Shown here: piece by piece, positions 43,462 through 52,608 of the stretch
Layout: each line of letters starts with the position of its first letter
Numbering within the stretch: position 1 is the stretch's first letter
Source of the DNA: Palsa-504 sp963739135
GTDB lineage: Bacteria > Actinomycetota > Actinomycetes > Streptosporangiales > Streptosporangiaceae
Assembly (NCBI GenBank): GCA_963739135.1
Contig: CAVTZG010000019.1
Coordinates: 34,544 to 98,543 of the forward strand
Direction of reading: 5' to 3'
Length of the DNA: 64,000 nucleotides
Program-made: the position numbers and the translations under genes
The notes under the pieces: model-generated
Told to the model about the DNA's origin: nothing
Seen by the model: only the letters and a program-made list of their open reading frames with translations
Databases searched by the model: none

Positions 43462-43535
43462 GGGGCAGCCCGCTCCAGGGTGACGGCCTATCATAATGAT
43501 CTTGGTGCTGGTGAGCGGGGTGAGAGGAGCACGAC

Positions 43536-45770
43536 TTGGCGACGCAGGACGAGCGGCTCGCGGCCATCGCCGCGGCCGCCGCCACCGTGCTGCGCCGCAC
43601 GCCCTATCATGCCGTCCGCGCCGGCGACGTGGCCGCGGCGGTGCAGTTGCCCGGAGAGACAGGGCGGTCCGCGGTGTGGCTGTACAACGAGGTGCGGAAC
43701 CGGCGGGTGCTGGTCGCCCTGGCGGCTGCGTACGCCTGGCGTGAGTTCCCCGGCCGGGCGAAGTGGTCCTCGCCCGGGCCGATCCAGTCGGTCACGGCGG
43801 CCCGGGCGGCCGCGGTGGCGGCGCTGGCCGTGGTGGTCGCCTTCCACCGAGCCGAACAGGCGCTGATGACCCAGGTCGGCTACGGGATCGGGGACATCTC
43901 CACGGCCGAGAAGCGGAAGCTCGCGGCCGGAGACGACGTCACTCCCCCAGGCTGGCCGGACAGCAGGTGGGGGCGGGTCGCGGCCGCCGCGTGGGGCGGC
44001 CAGTGCGACGTCTTCGCCGATTTCCTAGGCCCGGTGCTGCGGGTCTGCGCGGAGTCGGTCACCTACCTGGCCGAGCCGGACGCCGCCGAAAGCGCGTCGC
44101 GGCTGTCGGACATCGCCTTCCGGACCTGCCTGGCCGATCGCGACGGCCCGGTCGACCTGGTGGCCCGCGGGCTGGCCGCGCTGTGGTTCGAACGCGACCT
44201 GACCCGGCTGGCCGGAGCCCTGCCGCGGGACCTGGAGAGCAGCGAGACCGCGCTGACCGCCGTGATCCGCCGCGGCACCGACCCGCGGGCCGAGGCGAAC
44301 GCCAGTGCCGTGGTCGTCCGGGTGCTGCTCGAGGCGGGCACGTTGCACGAGCGGTGCGTCCGGGAGGCGCAGCGGACCGTCGCGCTGTGGCAGGACCTCG
44401 CGGCGGAGCACGGGCCGACGTCGGCCCGGCCCGAGACCCGGGGGCACGACCTGCAGCGGCTCAGCGACGCGGCCAGCCACCTCGGCCTGGCCGCGTCCCG
44501 GTACGGCGACCAGGCCTCCGCGGCGGACGCGTGGCAGCTGTCCCGCCGGGTGGCCGAGGACGACCTGGATCACGACGTGTCCAGGATCGCGCGGGCCGAC
44601 ACCAACCTAGCCGCCCTGGCTGCCGAGACCGGGCAGGGGCAGCAGGCCAGCAGCGTCATCTCCGGCGCGTTCGCGACCCGGCTCACGCTGCTGGAACGCC
44701 AGCCGGACAACGTGGCCGCCTGGCGGCGACTGACCGTCACGGCCCGCACCCGGGCCGACATCGCCCGGGTCAGCGGGCAGGTGGTCCAGGGCGTGCGGCT
44801 GGCCGCCGAACTGCTGGCCGACCGGCAGGAGCGGCTGGGCGACCCGGCCCACCCCGACGTGGCCGACGCCCGGCTCGTGCTGGGCCAGGCCCTGCTAGCC
44901 GCCGGGCATCCCGTCGCCGCGCGCCGTCACCTGGAGGAGGCCGCCGACACCAGGCGCGCCCGGTTCCTGCCCGCCTCCTACCGGGTCCAGGAAGACCTCC
45001 TGTGGCTGGCCCGGGCGGCGCTCGTACTGGAGCACCCGCGGGCCGTGCTCGATCTGCTGGCCGACCAGGCCGCCGGGACCGAGTGGTTCCGTGACCGGGT
45101 GTCGTTCCGGCTCGCCTACACGGCGCGGCGGCTGCGCGCGCTGGCCATCGGAGGGATCGGCCGTACCGACGACGCCATAGCGGCCCTGCTCGCCGACCGC
45201 GAACGGCTGGGCGGCCGGCCGTTGGAGGACGGCCTGGACCCGCTGGCCAGACAGCCGCCGGAGGACGGCCTGGACCCGCTGGCCGCCGACTTCGAGCGGA
45301 GTCTGGCCGAAATGGCCCTGCTGGGCGGCGACGCCGCCGCCGCGATGACCACGCTGGCCCGGCTGGCCAAGGCGGAAGCCGAGGCCGACGCGTCGCGGCC
45401 GGCCCAGGGCTGGACTCTGGTCTGGCTCGGCCGCGCCGCGGACCGGCTGGGCGAGACCCAGCGCGCCTCCGAGTGCCACCGCTTGGTCGCCGAACTGGCC
45501 AGGGCCGGGATCGAGCCGTGCCATCCGGTCATCCTCACTGCCTGTTACGACCAGGCGGAACGCCGCGCCGCGGTGGGCGAGGTCGGCGAGGCCGGGCGGC
45601 TGCTCGAGCCCGTGCTCGACCGGAGCCTGCTGGCCCACGGCTATCCCGCCCTGGGCGAGGCCCACCCGCTGCTGGCCCGGGCCCGCGCCCTGGCCGCCCG
45701 GCTGGGGCTGGCCGTACCCGGCACGACCACCTCGGACCTGGACGAAGTGTCACTGGACATCGATGTCTGA
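43536..45770 (+). CDS. TetR-like HTH protein with long TPR-like region
   Basis: 744 aa. Residues 5-65 (AAAAATVLRRTPYHAVRAGDV...GRSAVWLYNEVRNRRVLVAL) look like a TetR-type N-terminal HTH. The rest is helical-repeat sequence (LGQALLAAGHPVAARRHLEEA) with a repeat duplication GLDPLARQPPEDGLDPLA. TTG at 43536 supported by AGAGGAG seven bases upstream. Likely a sensor/regulator; the HExxH gene is the obvious partner. Confidence 0.7.
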   Translation: MATQDERLAAIAAAAATVLRRTPYHAVRAGDVAAAVQLPGETGRSAVWLYNEVRNRRVLVALAAAYAWREFPGRAKWSSPGPIQSVTAARAAAVAALAVVVAFHRAEQALMTQVGYGIGDISTAEKRKLAAGDDVTPPGWPDSRWGRVAAAAWGGQCDVFADFLGPVLRVCAESVTYLAEPDAAESASRLSDIAFRTCLADRDGPVDLVARGLAALWFERDLTRLAGALPRDLESSETALTAVIRRGTDPRAEANASAVVVRVLLEAGTLHERCVREAQRTVALWQDLAAEHGPTSARPETRGHDLQRLSDAASHLGLAASRYGDQASAADAWQLSRRVAEDDLDHDVSRIARADTNLAALAAETGQGQQASSVISGAFATRLTLLERQPDNVAAWRRLTVTARTRADIARVSGQVVQGVRLAAELLADRQERLGDPAHPDVADARLVLGQALLAAGHPVAARRHLEEAADTRRARFLPASYRVQEDLLWLARAALVLEHPRAVLDLLADQAAGTEWFRDRVSFRLAYTARRLRALAIGGIGRTDDAIAALLADRERLGGRPLEDGLDPLARQPPEDGLDPLAADFERSLAEMALLGGDAAAAMTTLARLAKAEAEADASRPAQGWTLVWLGRAADRLGETQRASECHRLVAELARAGIEPCHPVILTACYDQAERRAAVGEVGEAGRLLEPVLDRSLLAHGYPALGEAHPLLARARALAARLGLAVPGTTTSDLDEVSLDIDV

Positions 45771-46200
45771 GGCCTCGGCGGGCCTGGCGCTGGTCCGCCG
45801 CCGCGGAAATGGCAGGGCGATCAGGTAGGCGGCCACCGTGGCGGCCAGGCCGGCCACGGTCAGCCAGGCCGAATCGGCCTGGTGCAGGCCGAGCGCGCCC
45901 AGTACGGCCCCGGTGACGATGAGGCCGGCCACGCCCAGGCGCAGCTGGTGGCGGAGCCAGCGGCCCCACGGGGCGAGGCCGAGCAGGCCCACGGGTGGTC
46001 GGCGGCCAGCAAGTAGCCCAGAATGAACAGGCCCTCGGCGGTCAGCGCGCCGGTGCCGGGCCGGGTGAACGCGCACGAGGCGATCGCGGCCCTGAGCGCG
46101 GCGGGCGATGACCGTGGCCACGTCAACCAGGCCGCTGGGGCCGGCCGCGGCGTAACCGGCCACCAGCGCGGCGGCCAGGCCGGCCAGCGCGGCGGCGGGT
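45750..46200 (-). pseudogene. Broken membrane protein, multiple frameshifts
   Basis: Sensible sequence hops frames: GYAAAGPSGLVDVATVIARR in one, AALRAAIASCAFTRPGTGAL and EGLFILGYLLAADHP in another, then LGVAGLIVTGAVLGALGLHQ and VAAYLIALPFPRRR back in the first. The whole looks like a polytopic membrane protein that has decayed. Overlaps the 3' end of the HTH/TPR gene by 21 bases on the opposite strand. Confidence 0.65.
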
Positions 46201-46500
46201 TCAGCGCTGACCAGGCCCGGCCGTGGTGGCGCCGGTCAGCACCTCGGCCGGGGTGTCGGCGGCGGCCGGGGCGGTTTGCCGGCCCGCGGCGGCGAAGCCG
46301 CGCTCCATGGCCACGTAGCAGGCGATGATCGCCTCCCGCGGCTCGCTGGCCGCTTTGGTCAGGGCGTCCTGGGCTGCGGCCAGGCTGTCGAGCAGCTGGG
46401 TCAGGCGGCGGCCTTGTCTGGCGGGTGCGCCGCGGGCGGCGCGTCGCTGGCGGCCGGTCCATAGGGTGAGGGCGAGCACGATGGCGATGGCGACGGCCAT
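46201..46500 (-). pseudogene. DUF4129-type C-terminal domain fragment
   Basis: 99 aa: one membrane span (MAVAIAIVLALTLW) then SEPREAIIACYVAMERGFAAAG and ADTPAEVL, characteristic of the cytoplasmic end of DUF4129 proteins linked to MoxR/transglutaminase operons. Normally preceded by several spans and followed by 40-50 residues; both are missing, so it is likely broken together with 45750-46200. Confidence 0.6.
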
Positions 46501-46514
46501 GCCCGCGGCGCTCC

Positions 46515-46577
46515 CGCGGTGCGGCCCTGGCTTTCCGCGGTGCGGCCCGGCGTTCTCGCGGTGCGGCCTGGGCTGGC
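46515..46577. repeat. 21-bp tandem repeat
   Basis: Three units starting cgcggtgcggcc, just upstream of the DUF4129 fragment. Confidence 0.85.
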
Positions 46578-46625
46578 AGGCAGTTCGCGCATCGCTCGCC
46601 CCGCCCTCACGCTGGTGGGTACGGA

Positions 46626-46931
46626 TCAGGGAATGGGCACGTCGTGGTGCTCCTTGGCGAACTGCCGCTCCCCCTCGGTGAGTTCGGATTCGCGCACCGG
46701 GACCACGAGGCTCCAGTGCTTGCCGACCGGGCAGCGCTGCACCCGGGCCACCACCAGGTCCAGCGACTTGAGTTTCACGCCAGGAATCCAGATGGTGCTG
46801 AAGACGTGACCCTGCCGGCAGCGGACCACGACATTGCCGCCCAGCTTGTAGCCGAGCAGCCGCGCGGCCAGGGTGCCACCTGCGATAACGCTGACAGCTA
46901 CCACAATCGGAGTAATAGCACGCCGAGACAT
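46626..46931 (-). CDS. Small membrane-anchored conserved protein
   Basis: 101 aa: N-terminal span (ITPIVVAVSVIAGGTLAARL) then VVRCRQGHVFSTIWIPGVKL and VQRCPVGKHWSLVVPV. The paired C-x2-GH and C-P-x-G-K-H motifs suggest a small zinc site. ATG at 46931. Function unknown. Confidence 0.72.
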   Translation of the reverse strand: MSRRAITPIVVAVSVIAGGTLAARLLGYKLGGNVVVRCRQGHVFSTIWIPGVKLKSLDLVVARVQRCPVGKHWSLVVPVRESELTEGERQFAKEHHDVPIP

Positions 46932-46985
46932 TGTGTCATTATCGCACCGCGTCGCCCTCGGGTAGAATGCACCGCTGCGGCAGCG

Positions 46986-47405
46986 TTAGTCGGCGACGAT
47001 GACGGCGCCGATGGTGGCGATTACGGCGACGAACAGGAGCACCGCGACCAGGGTCACGGCGCTGCTGTTACCGCTCAGGAGGGCGCCGAGCAGGGCCAGG
47101 TGGGCGGCGACGATAATGAGGGCGCCGACGGAAATGGCGGTGTTCATCGGGAGCCCGGACCGCTTCGCAGCAGGCGGGCGCGGCCGCGGCGGGGTGGCAG
47201 GCACGGCGGGGATGTCGGCGGTGACTGCGGCCAGGTCGGCGTAGGTCCGGGCCTGGAACGCGTGGGCGGCACGAGCCTCGAGTTCGTCTTTGGTCAGCCG
47301 GCCCTGCACGAACGCGGCCTTGAGGACCTCGATGACTTGCTCGCGGTCGGCCCGGGAGGCCCGGAAACGGCCGTGGAGCAATAGCTGGGTTTCCGGCTGT
47401 GACAT
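46986..47405 (-). CDS. DUF1707-domain membrane protein
   Basis: 139 aa. FRASRADREQVIEVLKAAF...GRLTKDELEARAAHAFQARTYADLAAVTADIP is the DUF1707 (SHOCT-like) domain; two spans follow. ATG at 47405 fits the domain start. Function unknown, common in actinomycetes. Confidence 0.82.
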   Translation of the reverse strand: MSQPETQLLLHGRFRASRADREQVIEVLKAAFVQGRLTKDELEARAAHAFQARTYADLAAVTADIPAVPATPPRPRPPAAKRSGLPMNTAISVGALIIVAAHLALLGALLSGNSSAVTLVAVLLFVAVIATIGAVIVAD

Positions 47406-47628
47406 CACCGGCGCCTTCCCACGACCACCACGCAAGAAGAGCGTAACGCGGCCGTTGCCGGACGGCCATGGGCCGACGGCATTCGCGGCGGGCCGATCGG
47501 TAACGTAGGCCGGATGGCGGACGCATTGCCTGGCCGGGCCGCGGCCGCACGGCCGGGCCGGCGATAAGGTCACCGCCGGGCCGCATCCGTCCTCCTGCCA
47601 GGTAAGGGATCGTCGTCCCCGACCTAAC

Positions 47629-47901
47629 CTACTGGAGGCCGAGATCCCGCAAGATCCGGTCGTTACGGGTGGGCGGCGGCCCGAGCACGTGGCGGGCGGC
47701 CACCGACAGCGTGGCGGCGGGCGACAGTGCCGGGTGCTGCAGCGCCGTGTGCGGCGGTGCCGGGTGGCCGCGCCCGGGCGGGCCGGCTCCGGTGGGCGCC
47801 GCCAGGACCATCATCACCAGGGCCAGCGCCAGCACCAGCAGCCCAGCCGTGCCGGTGAGCCACGTCGCCGTCGAGCGCGGCCCGCGTACCGCGGCATTCA
47901 T
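47629..47901 (-). CDS. Small membrane/secreted protein
   Basis: 90 aa with one hydrophobic segment (LLVLALALVMMVLAA) and a proline/histidine-rich tail. No family recognised; coding status moderate. Confidence 0.5.
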   Translation of the reverse strand: MNAAVRGPRSTATWLTGTAGLLVLALALVMMVLAAPTGAGPPGRGHPAPPHTALQHPALSPAATLSVAARHVLGPPPTRNDRILRDLGLQ

Positions 47902-48136
47902 CTCCTACACCCCGTATTCCCCGTGGATTCCCCGTCCGCTTCTAACCCTAGGAAGCGGGTCTGACATTTCCGATGGTGCTAACCCCCGGATCCGGTGGGG
48001 TCTATCCCCCGGCGGCCGTCCTCCACGTCTCCTGCCTATCCCGCCGCGGTTGAGCGGGGGTTAAGCCGGCCGCCGCGGGCGAGGCTTATCGTGACGTATG
48101 GGGCCACGACATGACCGGCAAGGAGGAGACGCGCGG

Positions 48137-49009
48137 ATGATTCCTGCAGTCGACCTGGGAAGCGGAGACGACGGCGAGAGCACGCCCGGTGCGCGGGCCG
48201 AGCGGATCGCGGGCCTGGATACCGGCGTGGCCCACCCGGCCCGGGTCTACGACTACTGGCTGGGTGGCAAGGACAACTTCGCCGCCGACCGGGAGGCCGC
48301 CGAGCGGGTGCTGGCCGCGACCCCGGGGCTGCGGTCCCGGGTCCGCGCCAACCGCGCGTTCCTGGGCCGGGCGACCCGCTTCCTGGCCGCCGACGCGGGC
48401 ATCCGCCAGTTCCTGGACATCGGCACCGGCATTCCCGCGGCCGGCAACACGCACGAGGTGGCGCAGCGGGCCGCGCCGACGGCGCGGGTGGTCTACGTCG
48501 ACAACGACCCGATCGTGCTGACGCACGCCCAGGCCCTGCTGCGCGGCAGCCCGGCGGGCGCCACCGACTACCTGGAGGCCGACCTGCGCGACCCGGCGCT
48601 GATCCTGGACCGGGCCGCGGCGGTGCTGGACTTCGGCGAGCCGGTGGCGGTGATGCTGCTGGGGGTGCTGCACCTGATCCAGGATGCCGAGGACCCGTGG
48701 GGCATCGTGGCGCGGCTGATGGACGCCGTTCCGGCCGGCAGCTACCTGGTCATCTCCCATCCGGCACTGGACATCCACCAGGCCCAGGCCGCGGCGCAGC
48801 GGGCCTACAACGAGCGGGTCGCCACGCCGCAGACGCTGCGGACCCGGGATGAGGTGGCCCGGTTCTTCACCGGGCTGGAACTGGTCGAGCCCGGGCTGGT
48901 CCAGGTCCATCAGTGGCGCCCGGACCCCGGCGACGTGGCGCCGGAGGGCGGGGTCTCCGCGCACGGTGCCGTCGCGCGCAAACCGGGGCGGGATGAAAAC
49001 CGCGGCTGA
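48137..49009 (+). CDS. SAM-dependent methyltransferase, DUF574 family
   Basis: 290 aa. HPARVYDYWLGGKDNFAADR, FLDIGTGIP and VYVDNDPIVLTHAQAL are classic for this large actinobacterial family (PF04672). ATG at 48137 with AAGGAGG upstream. Single gene; substrate unknown. Confidence 0.9.
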   Translation: MIPAVDLGSGDDGESTPGARAERIAGLDTGVAHPARVYDYWLGGKDNFAADREAAERVLAATPGLRSRVRANRAFLGRATRFLAADAGIRQFLDIGTGIPAAGNTHEVAQRAAPTARVVYVDNDPIVLTHAQALLRGSPAGATDYLEADLRDPALILDRAAAVLDFGEPVAVMLLGVLHLIQDAEDPWGIVARLMDAVPAGSYLVISHPALDIHQAQAAAQRAYNERVATPQTLRTRDEVARFFTGLELVEPGLVQVHQWRPDPGDVAPEGGVSAHGAVARKPGRDENRG

Positions 49010-49427
49010 TTACCGATAGCGGCAATTTAGGACCAGCCGATTACATACGGCAATCGCTATTATGGTGGCCTGGGAGTTACATCCGGTGACCTGTGTACGA
49101 GTTGTGCATAAGCTGGTGGATAACCGCAGCTACATGCGGATAACCGCGCGCATTCTGTGGATATCATGTGGACGGGGAAAAGAGTGAAAATAATTGCTCG
49201 GCGGCTCTTGCGGAGCGCCGCGAAGAAGCAGTAGAAATACTCCACCGCCGGAAACAGGCACCACTCGGAGGAAACTCCGGGGACGTAACAGGAGCCGGGA
49301 AACCGGAGCCTGGCGGGTGGCTGGCACTGGCGGGAGGAAGCGCGGAGCTGCCGAGACCGGGCGACGGGCCGATGCCGGAAGGCTGGGGCGAAGTGGCGCG
49401 GCGCGACCTGACAAGGCCCCCTCCATC
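49010..49427. other. Intergenic stretch with DnaA-box-like sequences, no gene recognised
   Basis: 418 bases. 49102-49173 is AT-richer and has four near matches to DnaA boxes (ttgtgcata, tggtggataa, atgcggataa, tgtggatat). A plus-strand frame from 49168 runs antisense into the kinase gene and is not convincing. Confidence 0.5.
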
Positions 49428-49448
49428 TCATACATGGAGGGGGCCTTG
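49412..49448. terminator. Hairpin at the end of the kinase operon
   Basis: Perfect 15-bp stem caaggccccctccat / atggagggggccttg with a 7-base loop. It overlaps the last codons of the kinase gene. Confidence 0.75.
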
Positions 49449-50669
49449 TTCCATTCTGCCTGACCCTGCCGTTTTTGCCAGGACCGACACGCCAGAATTC
49501 GCCGGCCCGCTATCCGCGCGTAACGACCCGACGCCGACGGGCAGCACGGCCGACACCCGCCAGCCCCCGGCCGGGGTGGGCCCGGAGGTCAGGCTCCCGC
49601 CGCAGGCGGCGACCCGGTCGCGCATCCCGGCCAGGCCGAAACTGCTGCCCGATCGTTCCAGGCCCGACGGCTGGTGCCGGGGAGCCGCGTTGACCACGTC
49701 CACCGCCACCCCGGTGTCCTGGCCGCGGACGGTGATGTCGACCGGCGCGCCCGGCGCGTGCTTGAGCGCGTTGGTGAGGGCCTCCTGGACGACGCGGTAG
49801 GCAACCTGCGACGCGGCTGGCGCCAGCCGGTCGCAGCTGCCCGCGAACCGGCAGGTCACCGCCAGGCCGGTGCCGCTGGCCCGGCGGACGAGCTCATCGA
49901 CCATGGGCAGGCCGGGCGGCCCGCCGGCGGGCCGGTCCCCGCTCAGCAGCTCGACCAGCCTGCCGATCTCGGTCTGGGCCTGCGCGGCCGCCTCGGCGAT
50001 CGACTCCAGCGCTCCGGCCACGCCGTCCCGGTCGGCGGCCGGCATCCGCTGCCCCGCGCTGGCCTGCACGACCATGACACTGAGGCAGTGCGCCACGATG
50101 TCGTGCAGTTCCCGGGCGATCCGGGCCCGTTCGTAGCGGACGGACTCAACCGCGAACCGCTCCTGCTCGGCGCGCAGTTCGGAGTTGCGGGTCTGGAGTT
50201 GCTCGATCATCCGGCGGCGGGACTTCACGACGCGTCCGACCAGCCACGGCCCGATGGTCATCATCTCGCCCAGCGGGTTGAAGACACCCGCGTTGGACAG
50301 CTGCAGGCAGGCCGCCAGCAGCACCGACCCGGCCAGGCCGACGGCGAGCCCGGCGTCGGCGCCGAGCGAGTAGGCGAACAGGAAAGGCGTCAGGAAGAAC
50401 GGGACGGTCAGCGCGCCATCGACCACCGGGGCCAGGCCGAGCGGCCATACCACCGCCAGGGTGGCGCAGGCCACGGCCGCAGCGGGCACCGGCCACCTGC
50501 GCCGCAGGCCCAGGGCGGCGGCGTACGGGAGCGCGAACACCAGGACCATCCAGTGCTGGTCTCCAGCCCGGGCGGTCAGGCTCAGGTAGACCAGGACCCA
50601 GCCGGCCACGATCGCCGCGAGCAGCAGGTCCGAACGCCACGACAGGGCGAACCGCCGGAGTTCAGGCAT
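49428..50669 (-). CDS. NarL-type sensor histidine kinase (HisKA_3)
   Basis: 413 aa. Four or five N-terminal spans, then dimerisation/phosphoacceptor motif ERARIARELHDIVAHCLSVM, N-box QEALTNALKHA and G-box FGLAGMRDRV. Overlaps the second kinase gene by 8 bases. Cognate partner is likely the response regulator at 52609. Confidence 0.87.
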   Translation of the reverse strand: MPELRRFALSWRSDLLLAAIVAGWVLVYLSLTARAGDQHWMVLVFALPYAAALGLRRRWPVPAAAVACATLAVVWPLGLAPVVDGALTVPFFLTPFLFAYSLGADAGLAVGLAGSVLLAACLQLSNAGVFNPLGEMMTIGPWLVGRVVKSRRRMIEQLQTRNSELRAEQERFAVESVRYERARIARELHDIVAHCLSVMVVQASAGQRMPAADRDGVAGALESIAEAAAQAQTEIGRLVELLSGDRPAGGPPGLPMVDELVRRASGTGLAVTCRFAGSCDRLAPAASQVAYRVVQEALTNALKHAPGAPVDITVRGQDTGVAVDVVNAAPRHQPSGLERSGSSFGLAGMRDRVAACGGSLTSGPTPAGGWRVSAVLPVGVGSLRADSGPANSGVSVLAKTAGSGRMEQGPLHV

Positions 50670-51846
50670 GGCCGCTGACCAGCGGCAGCCGGGCCATGGC
50701 GTAGCACATCCCGCCCGCCAGCCGGCTGTCCACGGTTCCGCCGTGCAGGCCCGCACGCTCCCGGGCCGCGGCCAGCACCGCGCGCAGGTCGACGTTCGCG
50801 GCCGGCGGCCCTGACACGTGCAGCTCGAGGGCGTCCGGGGTGAAGCTGAGCCGCACGTCGACGGCTGCTTCCGGTGCGTCCTCCAAGGCCAGCAGGAGGT
50901 GCTCCACGATACGGTAGCCGGACAGTTCCAGCCCGGCCGGCAGCGTCCGCGGGTGGCCGTCGACGGTGAGCCGGGCGTCGGCGGTGGTGGCCCGGGCCAG
51001 CAGCTCGGACAGCCGGGCCAGCGTCGGCTGGGGCTCGTTGACCTGGGGCTCGCTGGGCGGGCGCTCCTGCAGCGTGCTGAGCACCTCGCGGAGGTGCCCG
51101 AGGACGGCCCGGCCGTCGCGCTCGATCGAGGCCAGCGCCTGCCGGGCCGCGGCCTGATCGCCAGCCGGATCGCCAGCCAGCACGCCGAGCCCGTCGGCGG
51201 CGGTGCTGGCCAGGCCGCCGATCTGGGCGTGCAGGGCCTGCTCGAGGTCGGCGGTCACCCGGGCGCGGTCGGCCAGGACGGCCAGGCGAGCCGTTTCCTC
51301 CCGCTGCCGCCGCAGCTCGGCCGACGATTCCCGGAGGGCGGCGGCGGTCTGCGTCCTGGCCCGGACCAGCCGCCCGGAGGCGAAGAAGGCGGCCAGCACG
51401 GGGAGCACGGCGACCAGGCCCGCGCCCTCGATCTGCGGATCGTAAAGGGCCTCGGCCACGACTGCGGCCGTGCAGAGCAGCAGCCCCGCGGCCGAGGCGG
51501 CCCGGTCGCGCCGGGCGCCGGCCGAGTAGGCGACCAGGAAGATGGCAGGCAGGAAGGGCCCGCACCGGACCATCGGGCCGAACACCAGCCCGTTGAGCAG
51601 GGCGGCAGCACCCATGACGGCGGCGGCGGCCAGCGGTGCCGGACGGCGCCAGGCCACCGGCAGGATCATGGCCAGGACCCCGACGGACGCCACGGCGCCG
51701 CCGTGCGGATGGCTGGTGCGGATCATGCCGCTGACCAGGGCGACGGCGTAGCCGGACAGGATGACCGCGGCCGCGAGATCTCCCGCGCCCAGGCCCGCGA
51801 CGGCCCAGTTCAGCGGGGCTCGCAGGGCCCTGGCCTTGATCATCAC
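50662..51846 (-). CDS. Degenerate sensor histidine kinase
   Basis: 394 aa. Similar architecture (spans, coiled region, ATPase-like end) but the expected RELHD-V-H motif reads ADRARVTADLEQALHAQIGG, with no phosphoacceptor in place, and the N-box is weak. Likely a pseudokinase that modulates the intact kinase encoded next to it. ATG at 51846. Confidence 0.75.
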   Translation of the reverse strand: MMIKARALRAPLNWAVAGLGAGDLAAAVILSGYAVALVSGMIRTSHPHGGAVASVGVLAMILPVAWRRPAPLAAAAVMGAAALLNGLVFGPMVRCGPFLPAIFLVAYSAGARRDRAASAAGLLLCTAAVVAEALYDPQIEGAGLVAVLPVLAAFFASGRLVRARTQTAAALRESSAELRRQREETARLAVLADRARVTADLEQALHAQIGGLASTAADGLGVLAGDPAGDQAAARQALASIERDGRAVLGHLREVLSTLQERPPSEPQVNEPQPTLARLSELLARATTADARLTVDGHPRTLPAGLELSGYRIVEHLLLALEDAPEAAVDVRLSFTPDALELHVSGPPAANVDLRAVLAAARERAGLHGGTVDSRLAGGMCYAMARLPLVSGHA

Positions 51847-51907
51847 TCGCCCCCTCTCCCCTGCAGATTCATTGTCGGCACGCCATCGCCCCGGTTCAAC
51901 CCGGCGG

Positions 51908-52462
51908 CTATCGCTGGCCGCCGGCCACCGCGGCGCTGGGGCTGACGGCGGCCAGCTGCTGCTGCTTGGCGTCCGTACGCCGCTGGCGGATGTGCAGCAC
52001 GGTGAGCACGACCACGGACACCACGCAGGTCAGGATGCCAGCCGCACCGTACCAGGGCAGCGGCGAGTTGGCGTTGTGGTGCAGGACCGGGTGCGAACTA
52101 AGCACGACCCCGGTCACGAACGCGGCGGTCAGGACCAGCAGCAGCGCCGTCGCCTGCAGCGCACGCCGGCCCGCCCCGGCACCGTCAGCGTCACCATCAC
52201 CGGCGGCCGACCGGGCCCGGAGCACGATGGCGAGCTGTGTGGCGATGCCGAGGGCGAAGGCCAGGAAGACGGCCTGGAAGACCCAGTAGCTGACGCCGTG
52301 GACCGTGCTGGGCGGGTTGCTGCCATGCCCGGCGGCAAGGGTCCAGGTCTGGGCGGCCAGCACGGCCAGGAACGGAACAAGGACCGCCGCGGCGGCCCGG
52401 CGGGGTTCGCGGATGATCCAGCCCGCGAGGATGGCGGCGACAAATCCGGCCAGTGGAGTCAT
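51908..52462 (-). CDS. Membrane protein of the kinase operon
   Basis: 184 aa with about five spans (WIIREPRRAAAAVLVPFLAV; ATALLLVLTAAFVTGVVLSS). GGAGG precedes ATG 52462. First gene of the minus-strand kinase operon. Function unknown. Confidence 0.7.
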   Translation of the reverse strand: MTPLAGFVAAILAGWIIREPRRAAAAVLVPFLAVLAAQTWTLAAGHGSNPPSTVHGVSYWVFQAVFLAFALGIATQLAIVLRARSAAGDGDADGAGAGRRALQATALLLVLTAAFVTGVVLSSHPVLHHNANSPLPWYGAAGILTCVVSVVVLTVLHIRQRRTDAKQQQLAAVSPSAAVAGGQR

Positions 52463-52608
52463 GACATACCTCCGTATTTCGGTAACGGAGCAGGTCAGCC
52501 CCGTGTTTTCGGATACTGGGAAGATTAGGAACCGGGGCCTGGCGGCGTCGTCCTGCGGACGAGCGACCTTTGTGACGGCCCGTCACTCGTAAGGACTACG
52601 TTGGCCTG

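Noticed and set aside
49168..49800. Plus-strand frame starting in the intergenic region
   Set aside because: Runs antisense through the kinase catalytic domain and has no family resemblance.
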